Of a stretch of DNA of 18,055 nucleotides, positions 1-6,688 are shown in pieces. The stretch lies in the NCBI GenBank assembly GCA_007130675.1, contig SLSB01000414.1, positions 1 to 18,055 of the forward strand, written 5' to 3'. Every line of letters begins with the position of its first letter. Position 1 is the stretch's first letter. The notes under the pieces are model-generated. The model was not told the origin of the DNA and ran no database searches. It saw only the letters and a program-made list of their open reading frames with translations. A program made the translations under genes and the position numbers. Source of the DNA: Candidatus Hydrogenedentota bacterium (lineage in GTDB: Bacteria > Hydrogenedentota > Hydrogenedentia > Hydrogenedentales > SLHB01).

Positions 1-1445
1 ACGTACGGCACGGACGAAATCTCCCACGTGTTGTTCGCCTGTACCTTGGCCATTGTCTTCATGTCCCGGTCGTGTGCGAATCCCCAGTGGCGCGTGGCTC
101 TTGGGCCGGGACCGACCGCCGAAATCGAGTATTCGCCTACGATGGTGTCGATACCGCCGCGGGTAACCGGGATACTCCACTCGCTCACGCTTTGGAGCGC
201 GACATCTTCCGGGAGACGCTGCACCAGCGCCTCGACATAGCCGTCCTGCCAGCCCCAGTCCCAAGCGATAAGCTGAATATCGGCCCCGCTCCGTTCGATG
301 CCCTCACGAATAACGGTGTGCAATTCCGCGATCACTTCGTCGGGTGTGCGTTCGCCACACCGTTCGCACTCGTGACCGCGATGGTGCGACCAGCAGTTGG
401 TGGGGTTTTCGGACGCGGAAATCGTGAAGAACCCTGCCAGATCGGGCACTTCACGCGAAATGCGCTCGACCGCTCCCCGGATATAGTCGCGCACCGCGTC
501 GGTGCTCGTGCACATGGATGCGTGGCTGCCATGAACCACCCCTTTCATGCCGGGATGCTCTTCATGAAACGCCAGCGACATCGCACGCGGTTCGTTAAGG
601 TAGAGGTAGATGCCGATGCCCTGTTCCTTGGCGCGCGCCACCAGCGCCCCGAGGTTTTCCAGGCGTTTCTCGTAGTCCTCGCTGAGCGATTCGTCCCACG
701 GGAAGGGCGTCAGCTTATACAGCACGGCCTGCATCCACACGCCGTTCACCCCCGACTGCGCCAAACGCGCAAGATAACCCGTCGGGAACGAACCCATCTC
801 GGGATCGTCCTCGAGCAGCGGGTCGCCGTACAGCGCGAAATAGGACGGGCCAAAGCGGGGATTGAACTGGCTTTCGCGCGGCTCTTCACGGGGCGACTCA
901 GGCATCCTCGAGAGCCGTTCGACAAATGCGAACAACGCGTCCTCGGGGACCCCCGCGCCTTCGGGGAAGGCTTCGTTTACCCAGGCCGCGATGCGGGCCT
1001 CCGCTTCACGCACCGCTGCGGTGCGCTCTTCGTACCGCACCGGTTCGCATTCCGGCTTCAGGCTGCCCAGCTTGATATAGAGAAAGTCGTCTTCGCGCAG
1101 CGTATAGGCCATCTCTTCAGCATCCCAGCCGAGCAGGTCGAGCAATTGTTCGTAGGGGAGGAGATGCCAGTTGCGGCGAATGACCGTAATGTAGGATCGC
1201 CGCTGCTGGTCTGGCGTAATCTCGGGCGGGCCCTCGAGGCCCATGGCCTTGCCCATGTCCACCAGTTCCCCGGCGTCCGCGCCAACAACATCGGCCAGTG
1301 TCTCCATGGGCACGAGCATCCAGTTGCGCCACACGCAGGCGTGCAGCCGGCTCGGGAAATGATCGGCCGCAACAGGCTCGGGGGCGCTTCCCACAGGAAG
1401 CTCGGCCGCATGCAGCAGCGCTATGCTGAGAATGGCTAAGGTCAT
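1..1445 (-). CDS. Exported TIM-barrel glycoside-hydrolase-like protein (GH20/DUF4838-like), C-terminus cut by window edge
   Basis: A minus-strand frame stays open from the ATG at 1445 to the left edge (481 codons, no stop, so the C-terminus is missing). An AAGGAG Shine-Dalgarno lies seven bases upstream (1453-1458) and fixes the start. A short hydrophobic N-terminus (residues 2-13, TLAILSIALLHA) looks like a signal peptide. Residues about 35-135 form an alpha/beta region (YITVIRRNWHLLPYEQLLDLLGW), and about 195-481 look like a TIM barrel, with GVNGVWMQAVLYKL, GIYLYLNEPR and the strand-end motif GFFTISASENPTNC, where Ser/Glu may lie in the active site. A Cys/His cluster (C351, H354, H355, C360, C363) resembles the metal-like knuckle of GH20/DUF4838-type enzymes. 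Family assignment is from remembered motifs only; substrate is unknown. It is the last visible gene of a possible ppk-dehydrogenase-hydrolase run. Confidence 0.72.
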   Translation of the reverse strand, partial: MTLAILSIALLHAAELPVGSAPEPVAADHFPSRLHACVWRNWMLVPMETLADVVGADAGELVDMGKAMGLEGPPEITPDQQRRSYITVIRRNWHLLPYEQLLDLLGWDAEEMAYTLREDDFLYIKLGSLKPECEPVRYEERTAAVREAEARIAAWVNEAFPEGAGVPEDALFAFVERLSRMPESPREEPRESQFNPRFGPSYFALYGDPLLEDDPEMGSFPTGYLARLAQSGVNGVWMQAVLYKLTPFPWDESLSEDYEKRLENLGALVARAKEQGIGIYLYLNEPRAMSLAFHEEHPGMKGVVHGSHASMCTSTDAVRDYIRGAVERISREVPDLAGFFTISASENPTNCWSHHRGHECERCGERTPDEVIAELHTVIREGIERSGADIQLIAWDWGWQDGYVEALVQRLPEDVALQSVSEWSIPVTRGGIDTIVGEYSISAVGPGPRATRHWGFAHDRDMKTMAKVQANNTWEISSVPY

Positions 1446-1577
1446 GACATATCTCCTTTTCAATGCACCGCACCTTCGTGCGATGGACCATGTGTGCCGT
1501 CCAATGCTACTCCTTCACACCGAAGGCTACAAATTGCGCGCGAGCAGCATCCGCCCGCGGTGCGCGGGGTGTCCAAT

Positions 1578-2345
1578 TCAGAGGTTGGCCGTCCAGCCGC
1601 CGTCAACGTACAGGATCTGGCCGTTTACAAACGACGACGCCTCCGAACACAAGAAGACTGCGGCGCCGGTGAGTTCTTCCGGCAAACCCCAGCGTCCCGC
1701 CGGCGTGCGCAACTTGACCCATGCATCGAATTCCGGGTCGTCTCGCAGCGACTCCGTCATATCCGTTGCGAAATAGCCGGGGGCGATGGCATTGCATTGC
1801 ATCGCGTGGCGCGCCCATTCCACCGCCATGGCCCGAGTGAGGCCCGCGAGACCGCTCTTCGCGGCGGTGTAAGGGCCGATCGACGGGCGGCTGCCAAAAC
1901 TGGTCAGAGAAGCGATGTTTACGATTTTGCCCTGCCGCCGTTCGATCATGCGCCGCGCCACGGTCTTCGCAACACGCCAGGCGGCCGTCAGATTCACATC
2001 GAGGAGCCGTTGCCAATCCTCTTCGGCGATGTCCTCTAACGCCCCGCGCCGCTGGATGCCGGCGTTGTTCACCAGACCGTTAATGGGCCCAACTTCGGTC
2101 TCGATGGCTTCAACAGCCTCTTCGACAGCCTGCGGGTCGGTAATGTCGAACGCGTACGCAGCGCAAGGCGTCCCCGCTGCCACGAACTCACCGCGGCGCT
2201 CTTCGAGAAGGCTTGTGTTCGTCGCGTTGAGAATGATGTGCGCACCTGCTTGGGCCAATCCGCGAGCCAGCGCAAGACCGAGCCCCCGGCTCGAACCGGT
2301 TATCAGAACGTTGCGCCCCTGCAAGCTGAATAGTTCCGTTGTCAT
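1578..2345 (-). CDS. idnO: SDR-family dehydrogenase, gluconate 5-dehydrogenase-like
   Basis: A 255-residue classical short-chain dehydrogenase/reductase, cytosolic and NAD(P)-dependent. The Rossmann motif TGSSRGLG is at residues 16-23, NNAG at 93-96, and the catalytic Ser146, Tyr159 and Lys163 are in place (YTAAK). It resembles E. coli IdnO over its whole length: LFSLQGRNVLITG at the start, NNAGIQRR, IAPGYFATDMTESL, and RTPAGRWGLPEEL near the end. It would therefore interconvert gluconate and 5-ketogluconate or a related sugar acid; substrate is inferred and SDR specificity is easily misjudged. The ATG at 2345 aligns with family N-termini and has GGGGA just upstream. An in-frame TTG at 2396, overlapping the ppk stop, would add 17 residues without homology. 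It lies 47 bases after ppk on the same strand. Confidence 0.85.
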   Translation of the reverse strand: MTTELFSLQGRNVLITGSSRGLGLALARGLAQAGAHIILNATNTSLLEERRGEFVAAGTPCAAYAFDITDPQAVEEAVEAIETEVGPINGLVNNAGIQRRGALEDIAEEDWQRLLDVNLTAAWRVAKTVARRMIERRQGKIVNIASLTSFGSRPSIGPYTAAKSGLAGLTRAMAVEWARHAMQCNAIAPGYFATDMTESLRDDPEFDAWVKLRTPAGRWGLPEELTGAAVFLCSEASSFVNGQILYVDGGWTANL

Positions 2346-2392
2346 GGATTCCCCAGAAGAGTCCTCGGTGTTTGGTTCAGTCCCGGGGGCAG

Positions 2393-4414
2393 TCAAATGC
2401 CTTCCGCTGCGGACAACTGCGGCGCCTCGGCCCCGGCCCGCTGATAATAGGCGTGTGTATCGGATTGGGCACGCCGCCCATCGCTCCCGTTGCTTACGTA
2501 TTGATTCGACTGGATTTCGTCGAGGACCCGCGCTTTAAACTTGTCATTGACCTGAATCTCGCCGATGTCGGCCAATTCCTGCTGCAATTGCGGGTCATAG
2601 ACCGGAAACGCCACCTCGACGCGCCAATCAAGGTTGCGCTCCATCAGGTCGGCGGAACTCATGTACACGGCCCGGTCTTCCCCGTGGCCGAAAATGTAGA
2701 TACGCTGATGCTCGAGCAGCCGGTCCAGAATCGAGATGGCCCGGATATTGGGGTGCGGCAGCATGGCGTAGGTCGTGCGGACCACCAGGTCCATCTTTAC
2801 CCCGGCATCCGCTGTCTCGCGGATCTTCCTGACGATCTTGTCGTCGGTCAAATGATTGACTTTGATGAACACGTAGCCCTTCTTGCCCTTCTTCTTTTCG
2901 CGGCTCAACAGCTTCATAAACGTTTTGCGCGCATTGAATGGCGATACCAGCAGATGCTTGAACTTCGGCGTTGTAATTGCCCGCATTTTCGAGGCATCGT
3001 CGAGGTAGTCGAACACTTTGTCCACTTCTTCCACAAGATTCTTATCTGATGTGAGCAATGTGCTGTCGACATACAACTTTCCGGTGATTTCGTTGAAGTT
3101 TCCGGTGGACAACCCCGCGAGACAGCCGCCTTTGCGTTTGATCAGCAGCAGTTTTCCATGCACTTTCATCGGCGGGACGCCGTAGACCACGGTGGCCCCC
3201 GCTTCGGTCAGCGCGCCCGAGATCTTGATGTTATTCTTCTCGTCAAAGCGGGCCTGCAGCTCAATCGAAACAAACACCTTCTTGCCGTTGCGCGCGGCAT
3301 TGATCAGCGCGTTGACCACCTGAGAGCGCCGCGCCACACGATACAACGTCATCTTGATCTCGTCCACTTCAGGATCGATAGCCGCCTCGCGCAGCAGGCG
3401 GATAAGATTGTCGAAAGATTGGTAGGGATACGTCAGCAGTAGATCCTGTTCCTTAATAATGTTCATCATGGGGCGGCGCCCGCGGTCCAGAACCGGATGC
3501 GGGGCGGGCTCGAGTTCTTCGAAAGAAAGCTCAGAGCGGCGGTTCGGAAATCCTATGAGGTCCTTCATGTTGTGATAGCGGGCGCCCGCGATGAGCGTGT
3601 CGTACTCGGTAATCTTAAGCCGTTCGCGCAGCAATTGCAGGAGCCCCATCGGCATGGTTGCGTCATGCACCAGCCGCGTGGGCCGTCCCCCCTTGCGCTG
3701 CTTGAGCACTCGTTCCATCTTGCGCACGTGCCCTTCCGAAAAGTCGTTGTCGATGTCCAACTGGGCGTCGCGCGAAATCTTGAATTCATAAGCCCCGATG
3801 CGCTCGTAGTCGAAGATGTAGAAGATGTCATTGAGCGAATGCCGGATCAGATCGTCGACATACATGATGGCGCCTGTCGGCAATTCAACAAAGCGGGACA
3901 GTTCCTCCGGGATCTCGAGAATGGCGTAACGTATGGGGTCTCCCCACATCTTGACCCCGAAATACAACGCTCCATCGGTTAGCTGGGGAAACGTCCGCGA
4001 CTTGTGAATGATGATAGGCACCAGGCTAGGCAGCACGTGTTCCTCAAAGTAGTCGTTAAGCCACGGCTCGAGATCTTGCGCGCTGTGCTCGATGTCCTGC
4101 TCATTGAGAATCTTGATGCCCTCGATGGCCAGGGTCGACGTGATTTCGGCATACGCCGTTCGGAACCGTTCATCGAGTTCGCGCGATTTGTGGGCCAACA
4201 CCTCGAGAACCGCTTCCATGCCGCTGTGGCCAAGCTCGATGCGGCGCTGCACGCTCGCCACGCGCACCTTGAAAAACTCGTCCATGTTCGACGAAAATAT
4301 CCCGAGGAATTTCAAGCGTTCCATGGGAGGATTTCGTCGATCCTCGGCTTCCTGGAGCACGCGTTCATTGAACGAAAGGGTGGAAACTTCCCGGATTTGA
4401 TGGACGTTGCGCAT
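2393..4414 (-). CDS. ppk: Polyphosphate kinase 1 (PPK1)
   Basis: Makes and reverses inorganic polyphosphate from ATP. The 673-residue protein has the N-terminal helical domain (LSFNERVLQEAEDRRNPPMERLKFLGIFSSNMDEFFKVR from about residue 13), the head domain, and two phospholipase-D-like catalytic domains. The autophosphorylated His is H419 in KVHGKLLLI, and the second catalytic His is H569 in LLEHQRIYIF, matching E. coli H435 and H592. Nearby motifs TLYRVARRS, ELQARFDE, STGNFNE and SSADLMERNLDWRVE are typical. The start at 4414 gives the usual N-terminus; the frame is open to 4549, but those 45 extra residues are unlike PPK. No strong Shine-Dalgarno is visible. Odd point: the usual RGxCxLxPG loop is replaced by RTTYAMLPHP (residues 546-555) and is about five residues shorter. 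It heads the minus-strand run and diverges from the DUF1573 gene. Confidence 0.95.
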   Translation of the reverse strand: MRNVHQIREVSTLSFNERVLQEAEDRRNPPMERLKFLGIFSSNMDEFFKVRVASVQRRIELGHSGMEAVLEVLAHKSRELDERFRTAYAEITSTLAIEGIKILNEQDIEHSAQDLEPWLNDYFEEHVLPSLVPIIIHKSRTFPQLTDGALYFGVKMWGDPIRYAILEIPEELSRFVELPTGAIMYVDDLIRHSLNDIFYIFDYERIGAYEFKISRDAQLDIDNDFSEGHVRKMERVLKQRKGGRPTRLVHDATMPMGLLQLLRERLKITEYDTLIAGARYHNMKDLIGFPNRRSELSFEELEPAPHPVLDRGRRPMMNIIKEQDLLLTYPYQSFDNLIRLLREAAIDPEVDEIKMTLYRVARRSQVVNALINAARNGKKVFVSIELQARFDEKNNIKISGALTEAGATVVYGVPPMKVHGKLLLIKRKGGCLAGLSTGNFNEITGKLYVDSTLLTSDKNLVEEVDKVFDYLDDASKMRAITTPKFKHLLVSPFNARKTFMKLLSREKKKGKKGYVFIKVNHLTDDKIVRKIRETADAGVKMDLVVRTTYAMLPHPNIRAISILDRLLEHQRIYIFGHGEDRAVYMSSADLMERNLDWRVEVAFPVYDPQLQQELADIGEIQVNDKFKARVLDEIQSNQYVSNGSDGRRAQSDTHAYYQRAGAEAPQLSAAEGI

Positions 4415-4526
4415 GATAATGTCTATCCAGATACATTGTTCCTTGGAGTTTACACTGGCCGACAGGTGGCCTCGCCGCCGCATGGCTGATGTGATACCCG
4501 TCAGAAGCAGCCCGAAACCGTGCAGC

Positions 4527-4531
4527 GGAGG
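4527..4531 (+). promoter_or_regulatory. Shine-Dalgarno that fixes the DUF1573 gene start
   Basis: GGAGG lies six bases before the ATG at 4538. This favours that ATG over the in-frame GTG at 4520, which sits upstream of the ribosome-binding site and would put non-signal residues before the signal peptide. Confidence 0.75.
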
Positions 4532-4537
4532 CCTTTT

Positions 4538-5614
4538 ATGAAACACCATTTCTCCAAGAGATGCAAATCTTTGCCTTCTGGTGTGTTATGGGTGCTGGCC
4601 ATCGGGGTTGGCGCATGCATCTTTGCCGCACCGGTCCACGGGCAAGCTGAGGCGCCCGGTCCCCGGCCTGTCTCATCCGATGGGCCACTGGTTTGCGAGG
4701 AGCCGGTCTTCGATTTCGGCGAGCGCGACAGCACGGCCGCGTTCAAACACACCTTCAATTTGACAAATACCGGGGATTCCGCCATCACCATTGACCGTGT
4801 CATCACCACCTGCGGCTGCACCGCCGCGAACCTCGACGAAAAGACCTTGCCCCCTGGCGCATCCGTCCCTCTCGAGGTGGACGTGAAGCTTGCGGGGTTC
4901 CGAGGCAATTTCCAAAGGCATACATACGTGGTGTACGGCGGGGATGAACCGCAACAGACCCGACTCACCATCAGAGGTACCATCGTCCAGCGCATACGGA
5001 TTACCCCCGAGCGCCTGAATCTCGCCCTGGCATCCGCGGATTCGCCAACAACCGCCAGCGCGGTCATCGAGTCGCTCGAGGATTCCGCGAAGTTCCGTAT
5101 TACAAAGCTCGGCTCACAAAGCAAGTATCTTAACGTCAAAGCCGACACCTCGACAGACGGTATGAAACACACGCTGCATGTTACGACCGTTCCGCCCATC
5201 CCGAAGGGCGCCTACCCGACTGTTATCCAGTTATCTACGGACAATCCGGATTACCCAAGAGTGGATATTCCGGTTTCCTTGCGGGTGGTGGACCGCGTGC
5301 AGGTGGTTCCCGAGGAAGTCGTGCTCTATGACCGCGGCACCGGTGCTCCGGCCGAGTCCATGCGATTCTTGAACATCATGCCGGGCAGCGTCCAGGAGTT
5401 CACGATCAAGGGCGTCGAAGTGCCCCTTCCCTCAATTGAAACCGAGATCATTGCCCGTCCCGGAAGCCGGTTTCTGGTCAAACTCATGAATATGCCGGTT
5501 GACCCTGAGCTCGAAGGCAAAGAAGTTGTGCTTTTGACCGATATCCCGGACATGGAACGTTTTCCCGTCCCGATTCGCATAAAAGAGTATCCCACCCCAC
5601 CAGCGTCCCCGTGA
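4538..5614 (+). CDS. Exported DUF1573-domain protein
   Basis: A 358-residue secreted or periplasmic protein. A signal peptide spans about residues 1-36: basic MKHHFSKRCK, hydrophobic VLWVLAIGVGACIFAA, then a likely cut near VHGQA. No lipobox Cys is at the cleavage point. Residues about 52-150 form a DUF1573 beta-sandwich with the family pattern: VFDFGE, FNLTNTGDSAITI and the CGC motif (C92-G-C94) followed by a PPGAS turn and TIRGTI. A second Ig-like beta region follows (about 151-260, with AYPTVIQLSTDNPDYPRVDIPVSLRVV) and then a third beta-rich stretch. DUF1573 proteins are abundant in Bacteroidetes and PVC bacteria, but their molecular role is not established. It is divergent from ppk and stands alone. 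No membrane anchor is seen at the C-terminus. Confidence 0.87.
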   Translation: MKHHFSKRCKSLPSGVLWVLAIGVGACIFAAPVHGQAEAPGPRPVSSDGPLVCEEPVFDFGERDSTAAFKHTFNLTNTGDSAITIDRVITTCGCTAANLDEKTLPPGASVPLEVDVKLAGFRGNFQRHTYVVYGGDEPQQTRLTIRGTIVQRIRITPERLNLALASADSPTTASAVIESLEDSAKFRITKLGSQSKYLNVKADTSTDGMKHTLHVTTVPPIPKGAYPTVIQLSTDNPDYPRVDIPVSLRVVDRVQVVPEEVVLYDRGTGAPAESMRFLNIMPGSVQEFTIKGVEVPLPSIETEIIARPGSRFLVKLMNMPVDPELEGKEVVLLTDIPDMERFPVPIRIKEYPTPPASP

Positions 5615-6054
5615 TAGAACAGCCCTCCCCCACCCTATCATTGGCCACATGCGGCGCACGCTCGGTCCGCTGCTGCGCCTCGATGGACTCGATACAGCCG
5701 TAGCGCGTGCAGCCTGTCGTCATGTTCCGCAAGCGCAGATGTGTATGCCACGACTCACCCCATCGGGATCGGCATCGCGCTCGAACCCGAAATCGAAATC
5801 GGGATCGATCGCACATGGGCCAAATACAGGAATACCGCGTCTTGCTTTGTTTCACTGTAAAACACGAAGCCAATCCCCGTGACAGCCTCATCCGGTCCCA
5901 AAAGCCTGTGGAAGATGTGGCATGCGATGCGCTTGCGCACCTGCCCATTCAATGCGCGGACGCACCTTCTTTGATACGCGCTCGTTCCTTATGCAATAAC
6001 GCCGCTAGCTCATGCGGCCTCGAACGACGCGCAAAAAATGCGCATAATACGAGA
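5615..6054. other. Convergent intergenic region with low-complexity GATCG/AATCG stretch
   Basis: This 440-base gap lies between the ends of the DUF1573 gene and the cold-shock gene. Several overlapping open frames exist, but none has a family motif, a good ribosome-binding site or a consistent codon pattern. Positions 5761-5811 hold reiterated ATCGGG, AATCGAAATCG and GATCGATCG units, with an inverted CCCGA...TCGGG. Just after the DUF1573 stop, TGATAG (5611-5616 region) and CTATCA (about 5634-5639) form a weak 6-bp inverted repeat. On the minus strand, downstream of the cold-shock stop, GCGCA-TTTTT-TGCGC (about 6030-6044) and GCCGC...GCGGC (about 6000-6018) are possible weak terminator stems. 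Confidence 0.5.
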
Positions 6055-6255
6055 TTAAGCGGTGCGGACTTCTTTCGCCTCAGGCCCTTTTCGCCCGTCA
6101 CCCACCTCGAAAATGACTTTTTCGTTTTCTTTCAATGTGCGGTTGACGGTCTCGACATTCGAGCGGTGAACAAAGATGTCTTTGCCCCCTTCATCGGGAA
6201 TGATGAAGCCGTAACCCTTCTGCTCGTTAAACCACTTCACAGTACCGGTAGGCAT
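6055..6255 (-). CDS. csp: Cold-shock-domain protein (CspA family)
   Basis: A 66-residue single cold-shock domain, the usual length for the family. It binds single-stranded RNA and DNA in the cytosol and melts RNA secondary structure. The opening GTVKWFNEQKGYGFI includes RNP1 (K13-G-Y-G-F-I18), and DIFVH (residues 26-30) is RNP2. The middle reads HRSNVETVNRTL in place of the commoner HxSAI pattern, and the end is the typical KGPEAKEV. The ATG at 6255 has GGAG eight bases upstream; the frame could extend to 6309 but would then add 18 residues outside the fold. It is a monocistronic gene convergent with the DUF1573 gene and has its own promoter. Confidence 0.95.
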   Translation of the reverse strand: MPTGTVKWFNEQKGYGFIIPDEGGKDIFVHRSNVETVNRTLKENEKVIFEVGDGRKGPEAKEVRTA

Positions 6256-6299
6256 AGTAGCAACTCCATACGCAACCCAGAGCCCCTTCGTATGCGTCC

Positions 6300-6328
6300 A
6301 TTCGACCACAGTCTGCCGCGTCTGTCAA
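6300..6328 (-). promoter_or_regulatory. Sigma-70-type promoter of the cold-shock gene
   Basis: On the minus strand there is a perfect TTGACA (-35, plus-strand 6323-6328), a 17-base spacer and TCGAAT (-10, 6300-6305; four of six consensus bases). Transcription would start near 6293, leaving a 5' leader of about 38 bases before the ATG at 6255, much shorter than the long thermosensing leader of E. coli cspA. Confidence 0.6.
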
Positions 6329-6688
6329 GGGGTAAATGCGAATTTTGCTAGTTCGGTCCGCCCGCATACCCCCCCGGAATTCCGCCCTAAAGGTAACCGA
6401 CTCGGCCAGTTGACCCCTAAAAAGTAGACATATATCCACCTTATTACAACTGGAATACGAAGTCAAAAGACCTTAAGAGAAGCAAGAAAACTTTTTGAAA
6501 CAGGTCGTCACTTCTTCGTTTGCCCACAGATTTTTTGCAGGACTCGGGCATTCTCTGGCGCATTCTCTGGCGCATTCTTTGCATGTGCATCACCGGTTGG
6601 CCTACCATAGACGAGTGAGTGTGTGAAGCTGTAGGCTGATAGTTTGTCCATACAGCCGTCGTTTTTTGAGAAAGGGTTTTCGGATACG
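6329..6688. other. Divergent intergenic region between cold-shock and C45 genes
   Basis: About 360 bases without a credible gene. It is richer in A+T than its surroundings, especially 6420-6540, and contains a run of seven C near 6368-6374 and a short tandem repeat at 6549-6578. A promoter for the downstream plus-strand gene is expected here, but no clear -35/-10 pair was found. Confidence 0.5.
6549..6578 (+). repeat. 12-base tandem repeat, 2.5 copies
   Basis: The unit CATTCTCTGGCG occurs at 6549-6560 and 6561-6572, followed by a partial CATTCT at 6573-6578. It lies about 110 bases upstream of the C45-hydrolase ATG. Too short and too few copies for a CRISPR; slippage may vary the copy number. 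Confidence 0.75.

Noticed and set aside
72..1439. Long plus-strand open frame of 455 codons
   Set aside because: It lies opposite the secreted hydrolase, which has a signal peptide, a strong ribosome-binding site and plausible enzyme motifs; the plus frame is Arg/His/Pro-rich with no motif, typical of an antisense shadow in GC-rich DNA.
1467..1480. Small hairpin CGCAC-CTTC-GTGCG upstream of the hydrolase gene
   Set aside because: Only five pairs with no T-run on either strand; expected by chance in GC-rich DNA and too weak to call a terminator or operator.
2346..2396. TTG start for the dehydrogenase at 2396
   Set aside because: It adds 17 residues without family homology; the ATG at 2345 gives the normal SDR N-terminus.
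5484..5952. Possible small or decayed gene on the minus strand in the convergent gap
   Set aside because: Frames of 154 and 65 codons overlap each other, one runs into the DUF1573 gene, and neither has a motif or Shine-Dalgarno; the repeat-rich DNA explains the apparent Arg/Ser-rich protein.
6549..6578. CRISPR-like repeats
   Set aside because: Units are 12 bases, directly adjacent with no spacers, and only two and a half copies; no cas genes.
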